Shown here: positions 9,005 through 16,246 of the stretch, piece after piece
Numbering within the stretch: position 1 is the first letter of the stretch
Layout of the letters: the number at the start of each line of letters is the position of its first letter
Assembly (NCBI RefSeq): GCF_029953635.1
Contig: NZ_CP124543.1
Coordinates: 6,418,367 to 6,482,366 of the forward strand
Source of the DNA: Halotia branconii CENA392
GTDB lineage: Bacteria > Cyanobacteriota > Cyanobacteriia > Cyanobacteriales > Nostocaceae
Direction of reading: 5' to 3'
DNA length: 64,000 nt
Translations under genes and position numbers: made by a program
Notes under the pieces: generated by a model
Databases searched by the model: none
Seen by the model: only the letters and a program-made list of their open reading frames with translations
What the model was told of the DNA's origin: nothing

Positions 9005-9145
9005 TAGGGCATGGAGAAGAGGAATTGGGGCAGGGTGCGGGGTGCAAGGGGGATAAAGAAAAATTACCTCTTTCTCCTTTTCTCCCTGCTCCCTGCCCCT
9101 CTGCCTCCCCTGCCTCCCCTGTTCTCTGTTCCCTACTATACATTT
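9005..9145. repeat. Low-complexity purine/pyrimidine tract upstream of murJ
   Basis: A G/A-rich stretch (9011-9060) faces a C/T-rich stretch of CCCTGC/CCTCCC units (9083-9135). Similar tracts occur at 31073-31095, 31258-31290, 32205-32240 and 52044-52082. It is open in the murJ frame but codes for an implausible low-complexity leader, so it is treated as intergenic repeat. Confidence 0.5.
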
Positions 9146-10750
9146 GTGACACAAGAAAATCCAAAACCCTCTCGTTCGTTTGCTGGGATTGCTGGCATTG
9201 TTGCCGCAGCCACATTAATTAGTAAAGTATTTGGTTTAGTCAGGCAGCAAGCGATCGCGGCTGCTTTCGGCGTTGGTGCTGCTGCTACTGCTTATAGTTA
9301 TGCCTATATTATTCCGGGATTTTTATTAATCTTATTAGGCGGTGTGAATGGGCCATTACACAGTGCAATCGTTAGCGTTTTAGCCAAGCGCAAGCACCAA
9401 GAATCTGCTGCTTTAGTAGAAACGGTGACAACGCTGGTGGGTGGATTGTTGCTAGTGGTGACATTCGCTCAAATTTTCTTTGCAGATGCGATCGTTGATA
9501 TTGTCGGACATGGTTTAGAACCAGCAACTAGAGCGATCGCAATTCAACAACTGCGAATTATGGCTCCAATGGCTTTATTTGCCGGATTAATTGGCATCGG
9601 CTTTGGTACTCTCAATGCAGCTAATCAATATTGGTTACTTTCTATTAGTCCTTTATTATCAAGTATTACTGTTGTCGTAGGTATTGCTATTTTAACGGGA
9701 CAACTAGGTAAAGATATTATCAAACCAGAATACGCTTTCATCGGTGGCATGGTGTTAGCTTGGGGAACTTTAGCAGGAGCAATTCTCCAATGGTTGGTGC
9801 AGCTAATTGTGCAGTGGCGCTTGGGACTTGGTACATTGCGCCTCCGATTTAATTTTAAATCTCCCGGCGTTCAAGAAGTAATTAGAATCATGACTCCGGC
9901 CACAATTTCTTCTGGAATGATGCCCATTAATGTCGCCACAGATCTTTACTTTGCTAGTCCGATTCCTGGTGCTGCTGCTGGTTTTAACTATGCCAATCTA
10001 TTAGTGCAGACTCCTTTAGGTATTATTTCTAATATTATTTTGCTGCCTTTGTTACCCATGTTTGCCAAGTTGTCTGAGCCAGAAAATTGGCCAGACTTAA
10101 AGTTACGCATTCGCCAAGGATTACTTCTCACTGCTGTCACCATGCTACCTTTAGGAGCGCTGATGGTTGCTTTATCTGTACCAATTGTCCAGGTAGTGTA
10201 TGAGCGTGGTGCTTTTAAGCAAGAAGCTACACAGTTAGTATCTTCGCTGTTGATTGCTTATGGGATTGGCATGTTTGCCTACTTAGGGCGTGATGTCCTG
10301 GTGCGGGTATTTTATGCTTTAGGCGATGGACAAACACCTTTTCGTATTAGTACTTTTAATATTTTTCTCAACGCCATCCTAGATTGGTTTTTTGTGCAAC
10401 CATTTGGCGCTCCCGGTTTAGTTTTAGCAACGGTAGGTGTTAATTGTAGTTCAATAATAATGCTTTTATGGTTACTTGATCGCAAACTTAATGGCTTACC
10501 TTGGCGTGAGTGGAGTGTACCAATTTTGGGTTTGATGGCTGGTAGCATTGTTGCTGGGGCAGCCAGCTTTGGCACTTTGGTTGGTTGTCAGCAGTTGCTA
10601 GGTACACAAGGTTTACTAATTCAATTTTTGCAATTGTGCGTATCTGGTTTTGTTGGAATTTTAGTGTTTGCTGCGATCGTTTCACTGATGAAAATACCAG
10701 AGGTAAATATTTTTGTAACTCGTATGCGCCAGCGTTTACTTAAAAAATAG
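9146..10750 (+). CDS. murJ: Lipid II flippase MurJ (MviN family)
   Basis: Integral membrane flippase that moves lipid II across the plasma membrane for peptidoglycan synthesis. From the GTG at 9146 the product is 534 aa, with about 14 hydrophobic segments and the N-terminal MviN signature AAATLISKVFGLVRQQAIAA, followed by the family's characteristic charged residues between helices. The longer in-frame start at 9011 would add 45 residues coded by a low-complexity purine/pyrimidine repeat, so the GTG directly before TQENPKPSRS is preferred. An IS630-type element follows about 100 bp downstream without touching the gene. Confidence 0.92.
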   Translation: MTQENPKPSRSFAGIAGIVAAATLISKVFGLVRQQAIAAAFGVGAAATAYSYAYIIPGFLLILLGGVNGPLHSAIVSVLAKRKHQESAALVETVTTLVGGLLLVVTFAQIFFADAIVDIVGHGLEPATRAIAIQQLRIMAPMALFAGLIGIGFGTLNAANQYWLLSISPLLSSITVVVGIAILTGQLGKDIIKPEYAFIGGMVLAWGTLAGAILQWLVQLIVQWRLGLGTLRLRFNFKSPGVQEVIRIMTPATISSGMMPINVATDLYFASPIPGAAAGFNYANLLVQTPLGIISNIILLPLLPMFAKLSEPENWPDLKLRIRQGLLLTAVTMLPLGALMVALSVPIVQVVYERGAFKQEATQLVSSLLIAYGIGMFAYLGRDVLVRVFYALGDGQTPFRISTFNIFLNAILDWFFVQPFGAPGLVLATVGVNCSSIIMLLWLLDRKLNGLPWREWSVPILGLMAGSIVAGAASFGTLVGCQQLLGTQGLLIQFLQLCVSGFVGILVFAAIVSLMKIPEVNIFVTRMRQRLLKK

Positions 10751-10902
10751 CTTTCACAAAAAATAGCTTTTTTGGACTTAAACAAAAAAGAGAAAGAAAA
10801 TTAAGCTCATTCAACCACTAGAAGGGACGGGATTTCGTGTCAGTGGTCATATCATGTCCGGATAATCGCTTACGATAAAAGCAGGGAGCGCAAAGATGAG
10901 TC

Positions 10903-11394
10903 ATGCCAAAACGAATTAGTGTAGCCAAACATTTAAGTATTGAAGAGCTAGAAAAACGTTATCGTCAAGCTAAAGATGGCATAGAAAGCCGTCAGTATCA
11001 GATTATTTGGTTAGTAGCACAAGGTAAAAAAACGGAAGAAGTAGAGGAAATAACAGGCTACAGCAAAACATGGATATACGGATTGGTAAAAAGATACAAC
11101 GAATTTGGAGTGGGATACTTAGGCGATCGCAGGCAGTTAAACCAAGGTAAACAGCCTGTAGTGGATGATATGCAACAAGCACAGTTATGGCAGGCATTAC
11201 AAGAGAAAGCACCAGATGGAGGGCTATGGAACGGTCGAAAGGTAGCAGACTGGCTAACTGAAGTCACAGGAAATCAGATCAGCCGACAGAGGGGATGGGA
11301 GATATTACGGCAGATGACTTTTAGACTCAGAGTACCTCGCCCGTCTCACACTAAAAGCGATCATTTTGAGCAAGAAGCCTGGAAAAAAAACTAG
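10903..11394 (+). CDS. IS630-type transposase, N-terminal part (orfA)
   Basis: 163 codons encoding the DNA-binding half: two HTH-like blocks (about 40-75, EEVEEITGYSKTWIYGLVKR; about 110-140, winged HTH region). Reading ends at TAG 11392-11394 immediately after an A8 run (11383-11390). Sliding back one base on this run continues the protein into orfB as KKLATQVKQLQ. Many IS630 relatives make the full transposase by such a -1 frameshift; here it could equally be a one-base indel. ATG at 10903 within the left end of the element. Confidence 0.85.
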   Translation: MPKRISVAKHLSIEELEKRYRQAKDGIESRQYQIIWLVAQGKKTEEVEEITGYSKTWIYGLVKRYNEFGVGYLGDRRQLNQGKQPVVDDMQQAQLWQALQEKAPDGGLWNGRKVADWLTEVTGNQISRQRGWEILRQMTFRLRVPRPSHTKSDHFEQEAWKKN

Positions 11395-11963
11395 CGACAC
11401 AAGTAAAACAACTCCAAACTATCTATCCAGATGCAGAAGTTCAGTTGTGGTGTGAAGATGAACATCGTTTAGGACTCAAACCGATTTTGCGACGAGTGTA
11501 TGTACCTGAAGGAGAAACACCAATTGCTGATGTCCATTGGCGGTTTAAATGGTTATGGTTGTATGCTTTTGTACATCCCAAAACAGGAGAGAGCTATTGG
11601 TGGATTCTGCCTTACGTGAACACAGAATTGTTTAATCAGGTTTTGGCTGATTTTGCTCGTGAATTTGGATTAGGTAAAAATAAACACATTTTATTAGCTG
11701 TTGACCGTGCTGGCTGGCATACCAGTAAAAATTTACAGATTCCTGAAGGACTACATTTAACATTTTTGCCTTCTCACTCACCTGAGTTACAGCCGGCAGA
11801 AAGGTTGTGGACTTTGGTGGACGAACCAATCGCTAATCAATCGTTTAACTCACTCAATGATTTGGAGAATATTTTATTTCATCGCTGTCAGTCTTTACTT
11901 CAACAGCAAGATTTAATTCGTGGGTTAACTGGTTTTCATTGGTGGCTTCAGATTGGAGTTTAA
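11385..11963 (+). CDS. IS630-type transposase, catalytic part (orfB)
   Basis: Catalytic DDE half, read in the -1 frame from the A8 slippery run. Acidic triad: D in LWCEDEHRLGL, D in LLAVDRAGWHTS, E in HSPELQPAERLW. The stop at 11961-11963 lies at the inner edge of the right inverted repeat, as usual for this family. An independent start at 11445 is possible only at a rare codon and would lack the region joining it to orfA, so a fused product is more likely the active transposase. Confidence 0.85.
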   Translation, partial: KKLATQVKQLQTIYPDAEVQLWCEDEHRLGLKPILRRVYVPEGETPIADVHWRFKWLWLYAFVHPKTGESYWWILPYVNTELFNQVLADFAREFGLGKNKHILLAVDRAGWHTSKNLQIPEGLHLTFLPSHSPELQPAERLWTLVDEPIANQSFNSLNDLENILFHRCQSLLQQQDLIRGLTGFHWWLQIGV

Positions 11964-12231
11964 TCGTAAGTGATTATCCGGACATGATATCAGTGGTCAG
12001 TTGTTTTTGTTACTCACCACACTTCGGCTAGCGGTAGTTGAATCTCGACTTCTCTACAGACGCTACACGTAGCCTGTCGAAGTGTTGAAACTCAGTGCAT
12101 CGCTGACTAATGACACCTAATGGCGACGGGGTTATGCTTTCTGCAAAAACTTATTAGTCTCTGGAGTAAAGTAATAAGAACGAATAGTATAAATATTATA
12201 CAATGTCATTTCTGAATTACGAATTAATCCA

Positions 12232-13128
12232 ATGTCTTTCCATTCTGGAGAAATTGCCGTTCAAACTCAGGCGGGAGTGCAAGAAGAGGCGCAACGTCTG
12301 TGTAATCTTATTAGTAGTACAATCAAACCATCTGCTCAAGAATTTCTGCATACGCAACAATTAGCAATTGCTAGCACAGTAGATATAAACAGCAGAGTTT
12401 GGGCATCTTTGTTAACAGGGGAATCTGGTTTTGTAGAGGTTTTAAACACGCAAGCTATACAGATTAATGCTATTCCCATACAAACCGACCCATCACATCA
12501 AAATCTGCAAACTAACAATGATATTGGGCTATTAATAATTGATTTGACAAACCGCAGGCGTTTGCGCTTAAATGGCAAAGCAGAAATAAATCACAAGAAC
12601 ATAAAAGTACAAATTCAGCAGGTATTTTTTAACTGTCCTAAATATATTCAGATACGTCACATTGAAAAAACTGTAATTGATTCACTAGAACAACCTGAAA
12701 CTTTTATCACAGATGCTTTGAGCGAGACAAATCAACTTTGGATAACCCAAGCTGATACCTTTTTTATCGCTAGTTATCATCCAGAAAGTGGGGCTGATAC
12801 TTCCCACAGAGGAGGACTTCCGGGATTTGTGCAAGTTGTGAATAGTAATAAGCTTGTGTTTCCCGATTACTCTGGTAATAATATGTTTCAGACCTTCGGT
12901 AACTTGATTGTAAATCCCAATGCAGGTTTATTGTTTATAGATTTTGCACAAGGTCACACGTTGCAATTAACTGGAAAAGCAAAGGTGATTTGGGATGTAG
13001 AAAGATTAAGTGAGTTTGTTGGGGCGCAGCGTATAGTAGAGTTTGATATTGAACAGATATTGGAAATTAGAAATTCCACTCCTCTACGTTGGCTTTTTGG
13101 AGAATATTCTCCAGCGAACCCAAAATGA
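12232..13128 (+). CDS. Pyridoxamine 5'-phosphate oxidase-family (FMN-binding split barrel) protein
   Basis: A 298-residue protein that looks like two PNPOx-type split barrels. The first half has FLHTQQLAIASTVDINSRVW...LTGESGFVEV and NDIGLLIIDLTNRRRLRLNGKA; the second repeats this pattern with FFIASYHPESGADTSHRGG...PGFVQVV and NAGLLFIDFAQGHTLQLTGKA. The repeated 'G-L-L-I/F-I-D-F...L-x-L-x-G-K-A' strand pair is diagnostic of this flavin-binding fold. Cofactor and substrate are unproven. ATG 12232 has only a weak ribosome binding site. It sits alone between the IS630 element and a decayed IS. Confidence 0.85.
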   Translation: MSFHSGEIAVQTQAGVQEEAQRLCNLISSTIKPSAQEFLHTQQLAIASTVDINSRVWASLLTGESGFVEVLNTQAIQINAIPIQTDPSHQNLQTNNDIGLLIIDLTNRRRLRLNGKAEINHKNIKVQIQQVFFNCPKYIQIRHIEKTVIDSLEQPETFITDALSETNQLWITQADTFFIASYHPESGADTSHRGGLPGFVQVVNSNKLVFPDYSGNNMFQTFGNLIVNPNAGLLFIDFAQGHTLQLTGKAKVIWDVERLSEFVGAQRIVEFDIEQILEIRNSTPLRWLFGEYSPANPK

Positions 13129-13202
13129 AAATTAGTTATTGATGGTAAAGTTTGAATGTCACAAAGCAATACTGCAACTAGACTGTCATCAAATCAGTCA
13201 TG

Positions 13203-13695
13203 ACTTACGCAACTGACACAGTGCGATCGCATTTATATAGTACAAATATACTATACTAAAGTGGTATATCCAAAGGAAATTGATGAAATTAGTAACAGTA
13301 ATCGGCTGTATTAAGTATTCATCAAATCATGAGAAAATGAGCTGAGGATGCATAAAATTAATCCTGTAGGTTGATGATGTACAAAAAGTGTGTAAAGTTC
13401 GATGGAAGGTTGTGGAGTTTCACAGAGAATTAAAACAATTGATTGGCATTGAATTATGTCAATGCCGTAAAGAACGTATTCAAAGAAATCATATTGCCTG
13501 CGCTATTTTAGTTTGGCTTAGGCTCAAAGATTTAGCGCGATATACTAATCAAACAATCTATCAAATGAAACATGGATTGTTATCAAATTATTTAGTTCAG
13601 CAACTAAAACGTCCGGCTGTTCCCATATTTATCGTATAGTTGTTTGGCGCGCGGCGCGGTTACACTGCGCCATTGCTTGTGACAGTTGCGTAAGT
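13203..13695. mobile_element. Internally deleted insertion sequence
   Basis: Bounded by 17-bp inverted repeats with one mismatch: ACTTACGCAACTGACAC at 13203-13219 and GTGACAGTTGCGTAAGT at 13679-13695. Inside is only the C-terminal fragment of a transposase. Size (493 bp) shows most of the element has been lost. Confidence 0.65.
13371..13639 (+). pseudogene. Transposase C-terminal remnant (IS4/IS701-like)
   Basis: About 88 codons beginning VDDVQKVCKVRWKVVEFHRE and continuing with ELCQCRKERIQRNHIACAI and MKHGLLSNYLVQQLKRP. The RWKVEEFHRE-like and CQCRKxRxQRNHI blocks are typical of the C-terminal end of DDE transposases of IS4/IS701 type. Everything upstream (catalytic Asp residues) is missing, so the product would be inactive. 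Confidence 0.7.
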
Positions 13696-13739
13696 TTTGT
13701 CATAAAATACACCAGCAACGCCTATATTTTAAATTGCTT

Positions 13740-14927
13740 ATGCGTCCTCGCCAAGAAATTACGGATATGTTCTCAACATTCGTGCAGTTGGAAAGAGGCA
13801 GATTCAGCAAATGGTTGACTGATGCCAAGCTGTATAGAAATATGCAAAATCACTTAGAGCATTCGTCATCAGCATTTAAATCAGAAAACTTCTGGGCGCT
13901 TTACTGGTACAACCAATGGCACTCTGGCTTTAACAACCTTGCTAGAATGCATTTGTTAGCTTATTTACAAGAACCATGTTATTGGGTTGCTGCAAAAACA
14001 GTTGCTAAATTTAATTTTAGCCAGTACATGCTTGCTGATTATTTCCAAATGGCGATCGCAGAAGTCGAAACAATTCTTAAAGACTTTAACCCAGAAAAAT
14101 CTTCTAGCTTAAAAGCTTATGCCATCATGGCAATGTCCAGTCGGCTGAAAGATATTTTACGTCAACGTAAGGAAGCTGATATTTGCACCAATTGGGCATT
14201 ATTACGCAAAGTGAGCAAAAAGCTGCTGAGTGAAGCTCTTGGTGAAGCTGGATTATCACAAAGTGCGATCGCTCAATATCGTTTAGCTTGGACTTGTTTC
14301 AAGGAATTGTACATCCAAAACCAACCAGGAGGTAACAGCCAGTTACCAGAACCGAATCGTCAACTTTGGGAAGCTATTGCCAACCTATACAACCACCAAC
14401 GCCAAAGCCAAATCACTCAAACGACTGAGCAACGCAACGCTCAAACAATTGAACAGTGGTTAACCCAGACAGCTCTTTACGTGCGTGCTTATCTATTTCC
14501 ATCTGTGAAATCTCTAAATGCTTTCAAGCAAAATGATGATACGACAATAACATTTGATTTGCCAGACCCATCCTCTGACTCACTAATGGCTGATATGATA
14601 GCCGAAGAGGATGTCCAAAATCGACAAAACCAAATATCTCAGATGTCTGGTGTATTGTTAAAAGCTTTACATAGCCTAGATGTACAATCCCAAGAAGTAC
14701 TTAAGCTTTACTACGAACAGGGACTGACTCAGCAGCAGATCGTGCAACAGTTGCAGATGAGTCAGCCTACGGTGTCTCGCAAACTGGTTAAAGGTAGAGA
14801 ATCAATACTTGCAGCACTGATTAGGTGGAGCCAGGATTTGAATATTTCTGTTAATTCCAACCAAATTAAAGATATGAGTCTTGCTTTGGAAGAATGGTTG
14901 AGAAACCAGTATGGTGGTACAACATAA
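13740..14927 (+). CDS. Atypical sigma-70 family RNA polymerase sigma factor
   Basis: A 395-residue protein whose C-terminal part (about 315-375) is a sigma region 4 HTH: LDVQSQEVLKLYYEQGLTQQ, then QLQMSQPTVSRKLVKGRESI. The N-terminal 250 residues are helical and much longer than in a usual ECF sigma; a divergent region 2 would lie within about 85-175 (YILAD-like segment, then MSSRLKDILRQRKEAD). It presumably recruits core polymerase to a dedicated promoter set. ATG 13740 is chosen because the earlier in-frame TTG (13686) lies inside the neighbouring IS end. DUF1822 and CHAT-CHASE2 genes follow at 27 and 83 bp, forming one operon. Confidence 0.8.
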   Translation: MRPRQEITDMFSTFVQLERGRFSKWLTDAKLYRNMQNHLEHSSSAFKSENFWALYWYNQWHSGFNNLARMHLLAYLQEPCYWVAAKTVAKFNFSQYMLADYFQMAIAEVETILKDFNPEKSSSLKAYAIMAMSSRLKDILRQRKEADICTNWALLRKVSKKLLSEALGEAGLSQSAIAQYRLAWTCFKELYIQNQPGGNSQLPEPNRQLWEAIANLYNHQRQSQITQTTEQRNAQTIEQWLTQTALYVRAYLFPSVKSLNAFKQNDDTTITFDLPDPSSDSLMADMIAEEDVQNRQNQISQMSGVLLKALHSLDVQSQEVLKLYYEQGLTQQQIVQQLQMSQPTVSRKLVKGRESILAALIRWSQDLNISVNSNQIKDMSLALEEWLRNQYGGTT

Positions 14928-14954
14928 AACCGTAATTTTCACAAGGTAGTAAAA

Positions 14955-16163
14955 ATGACTTGTGCATTTGCAGATCCCAGAGAATGGTTGTTAGAAATAT
15001 CACCAACTATTCAGGCGCAATTCTGGCAGCAAAGCCAGGTTTATGCCACGCCTAGTAGTCGCTGGTGCGCTTACATAAATCAAATTTGTCTCCATGCCTT
15101 CTGGGATTGGATCTCAACTGAAGATTTTCCAAGAGCGAGTATTTGGTACAGTTTCCCTGATACGCCAGCTTTTTGGGAATTTGTCAATGGCACAGCAATT
15201 TTGTTAGAGGGAAGGCGAGTCGTATTGATTCCTAGTGAAGCAATTGACGATCGCGAGTTAGAAGTTCCTCAAGAATGGGTAGACATTCCTAGTTGGGCAG
15301 CAGACTACTATTTAGCAGTGCAAATCAAACCGGATGGCGAGTGGGTAAGAATTTGGGCTTACACAACCCATGAAGAGCTAAAATCTCTAGCTCACTATGA
15401 CTCAGTGGATAGGACTTATTGTATAGATGCACGACATTTAACAAAAGACCTGAATGCTTTCTCTTTGAGTTACCGATTTTGCAGCAAAGAAGAAATGAAA
15501 GCGGCTGTAGCTCCATTACCACAATTATCTACCGAGCAAGCAGAAAATCTGGTGCAACGGCTAGGCAATGCTTCTTTTCATTTCTCTAGATTGGCAGTAC
15601 CATTTAGCACTTGGGGATCGTTACTAGAGAATGAACAGTGGCGGCAGCACTTGTACCAACAACGGTTCACCCTGAGCGCAGTCGAAGAGCAGCAGCCACA
15701 ATCATACCCAGTGCGAGTGAATCTGAGTCGTTGGCTAGAAGGTATATACGATAATGCTTGGGATGCAGTAGAAACATTTTTGCCCCTCAATTCCAACAGT
15801 CTAGCTCTTAATTTCAGAAGTAGCTCCGGGTCAGGTTTTGGTAGTATCAAACGAGCCAAGCTGATTGACTTAGGAATGGAAATAGAGTCTCAAAAAGTAG
15901 TGTTATTAGTTGCATTCATGCCAGAGGATAACCAACAAGTTAATATTCGCGTGCAACTACATCCTGCCAATGGAGAACGCTATCTACCTGTTAATATCAA
16001 GTTAGCTTTGCTTTTAGAGTCAGAGTCAATCATTCAGCAAGTGCAAGCAAGAGAACAAGATAACTACATACAATTGAAACGCTTTGATGGAGAAGTAGGA
16101 GAATGTTTTAGTATCCAAGTTACTTTTGATAGTTACCAGATAATAGAAAATTTCGTTATTTAG
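14955..16163 (+). CDS. DUF1822 family protein
   Basis: A 402-residue cytosolic protein without signal peptide. It begins FADPREWLLEISPTIQAQFW and has the Trp-rich blocks (VDIPSWAADYYLAVQI, VRIWAYTTHEELK) that mark the cyanobacterial DUF1822 family, and ends with beta-rich DUF1822-type strands. Function is unknown. It sits between the sigma factor gene (27 bp) and the CHAT-CHASE2 gene (83 bp), suggesting a job in that signalling unit, for example sigma control or protease substrate (inference). Around 15664-15695 an in-frame stretch TCACCCTGAGCGCAGTCGA resembles the genome's interspersed repeats and adds residues such as FTLSAVEEQQPQ. Confidence 0.85.
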   Translation: MTCAFADPREWLLEISPTIQAQFWQQSQVYATPSSRWCAYINQICLHAFWDWISTEDFPRASIWYSFPDTPAFWEFVNGTAILLEGRRVVLIPSEAIDDRELEVPQEWVDIPSWAADYYLAVQIKPDGEWVRIWAYTTHEELKSLAHYDSVDRTYCIDARHLTKDLNAFSLSYRFCSKEEMKAAVAPLPQLSTEQAENLVQRLGNASFHFSRLAVPFSTWGSLLENEQWRQHLYQQRFTLSAVEEQQPQSYPVRVNLSRWLEGIYDNAWDAVETFLPLNSNSLALNFRSSSGSGFGSIKRAKLIDLGMEIESQKVVLLVAFMPEDNQQVNIRVQLHPANGERYLPVNIKLALLLESESIIQQVQAREQDNYIQLKRFDGEVGECFSIQVTFDSYQIIENFVI

Positions 16164-16246
16164 TAATTAGTCACTTGTACTGAGCGAAGTCGAAGTATTG
16201 GTCATTAGTCATGAGTCATTAGATAAAGACAAACAATAAAAGACAA

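Larger units (their letters stand above)
10852..11987 (+). mobile_element. IS630-family insertion sequence, apparently complete
   Basis: A 1.14-kb element bounded by inverted repeats that match at 27 of 28 positions (10849-10876 and 11963-11990, beginning ATATCATGTCCGG). A TA dinucleotide at 10850-10851 and 11988-11989 fits the TA target duplication of IS630/Tc1-mariner elements. It carries a two-part transposase with a DDE triad. The flanks CAGTGGTCA on both sides belong to a local repeat and need not be part of the duplication. Confidence 0.88.

Noticed and set aside
9011..9145. N-terminal extension of MurJ
   Set aside because: It is in frame but encoded by a purine/pyrimidine repeat tract; the MurJ fold begins right after the GTG at 9146.
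10841..12000. CAGTGGTCA on both sides of the IS630 element as a 9-10 bp target duplication
   Set aside because: IS630 elements duplicate TA, which fits exactly; the longer match belongs to a GTCAGTGGTCAG-type local repeat.
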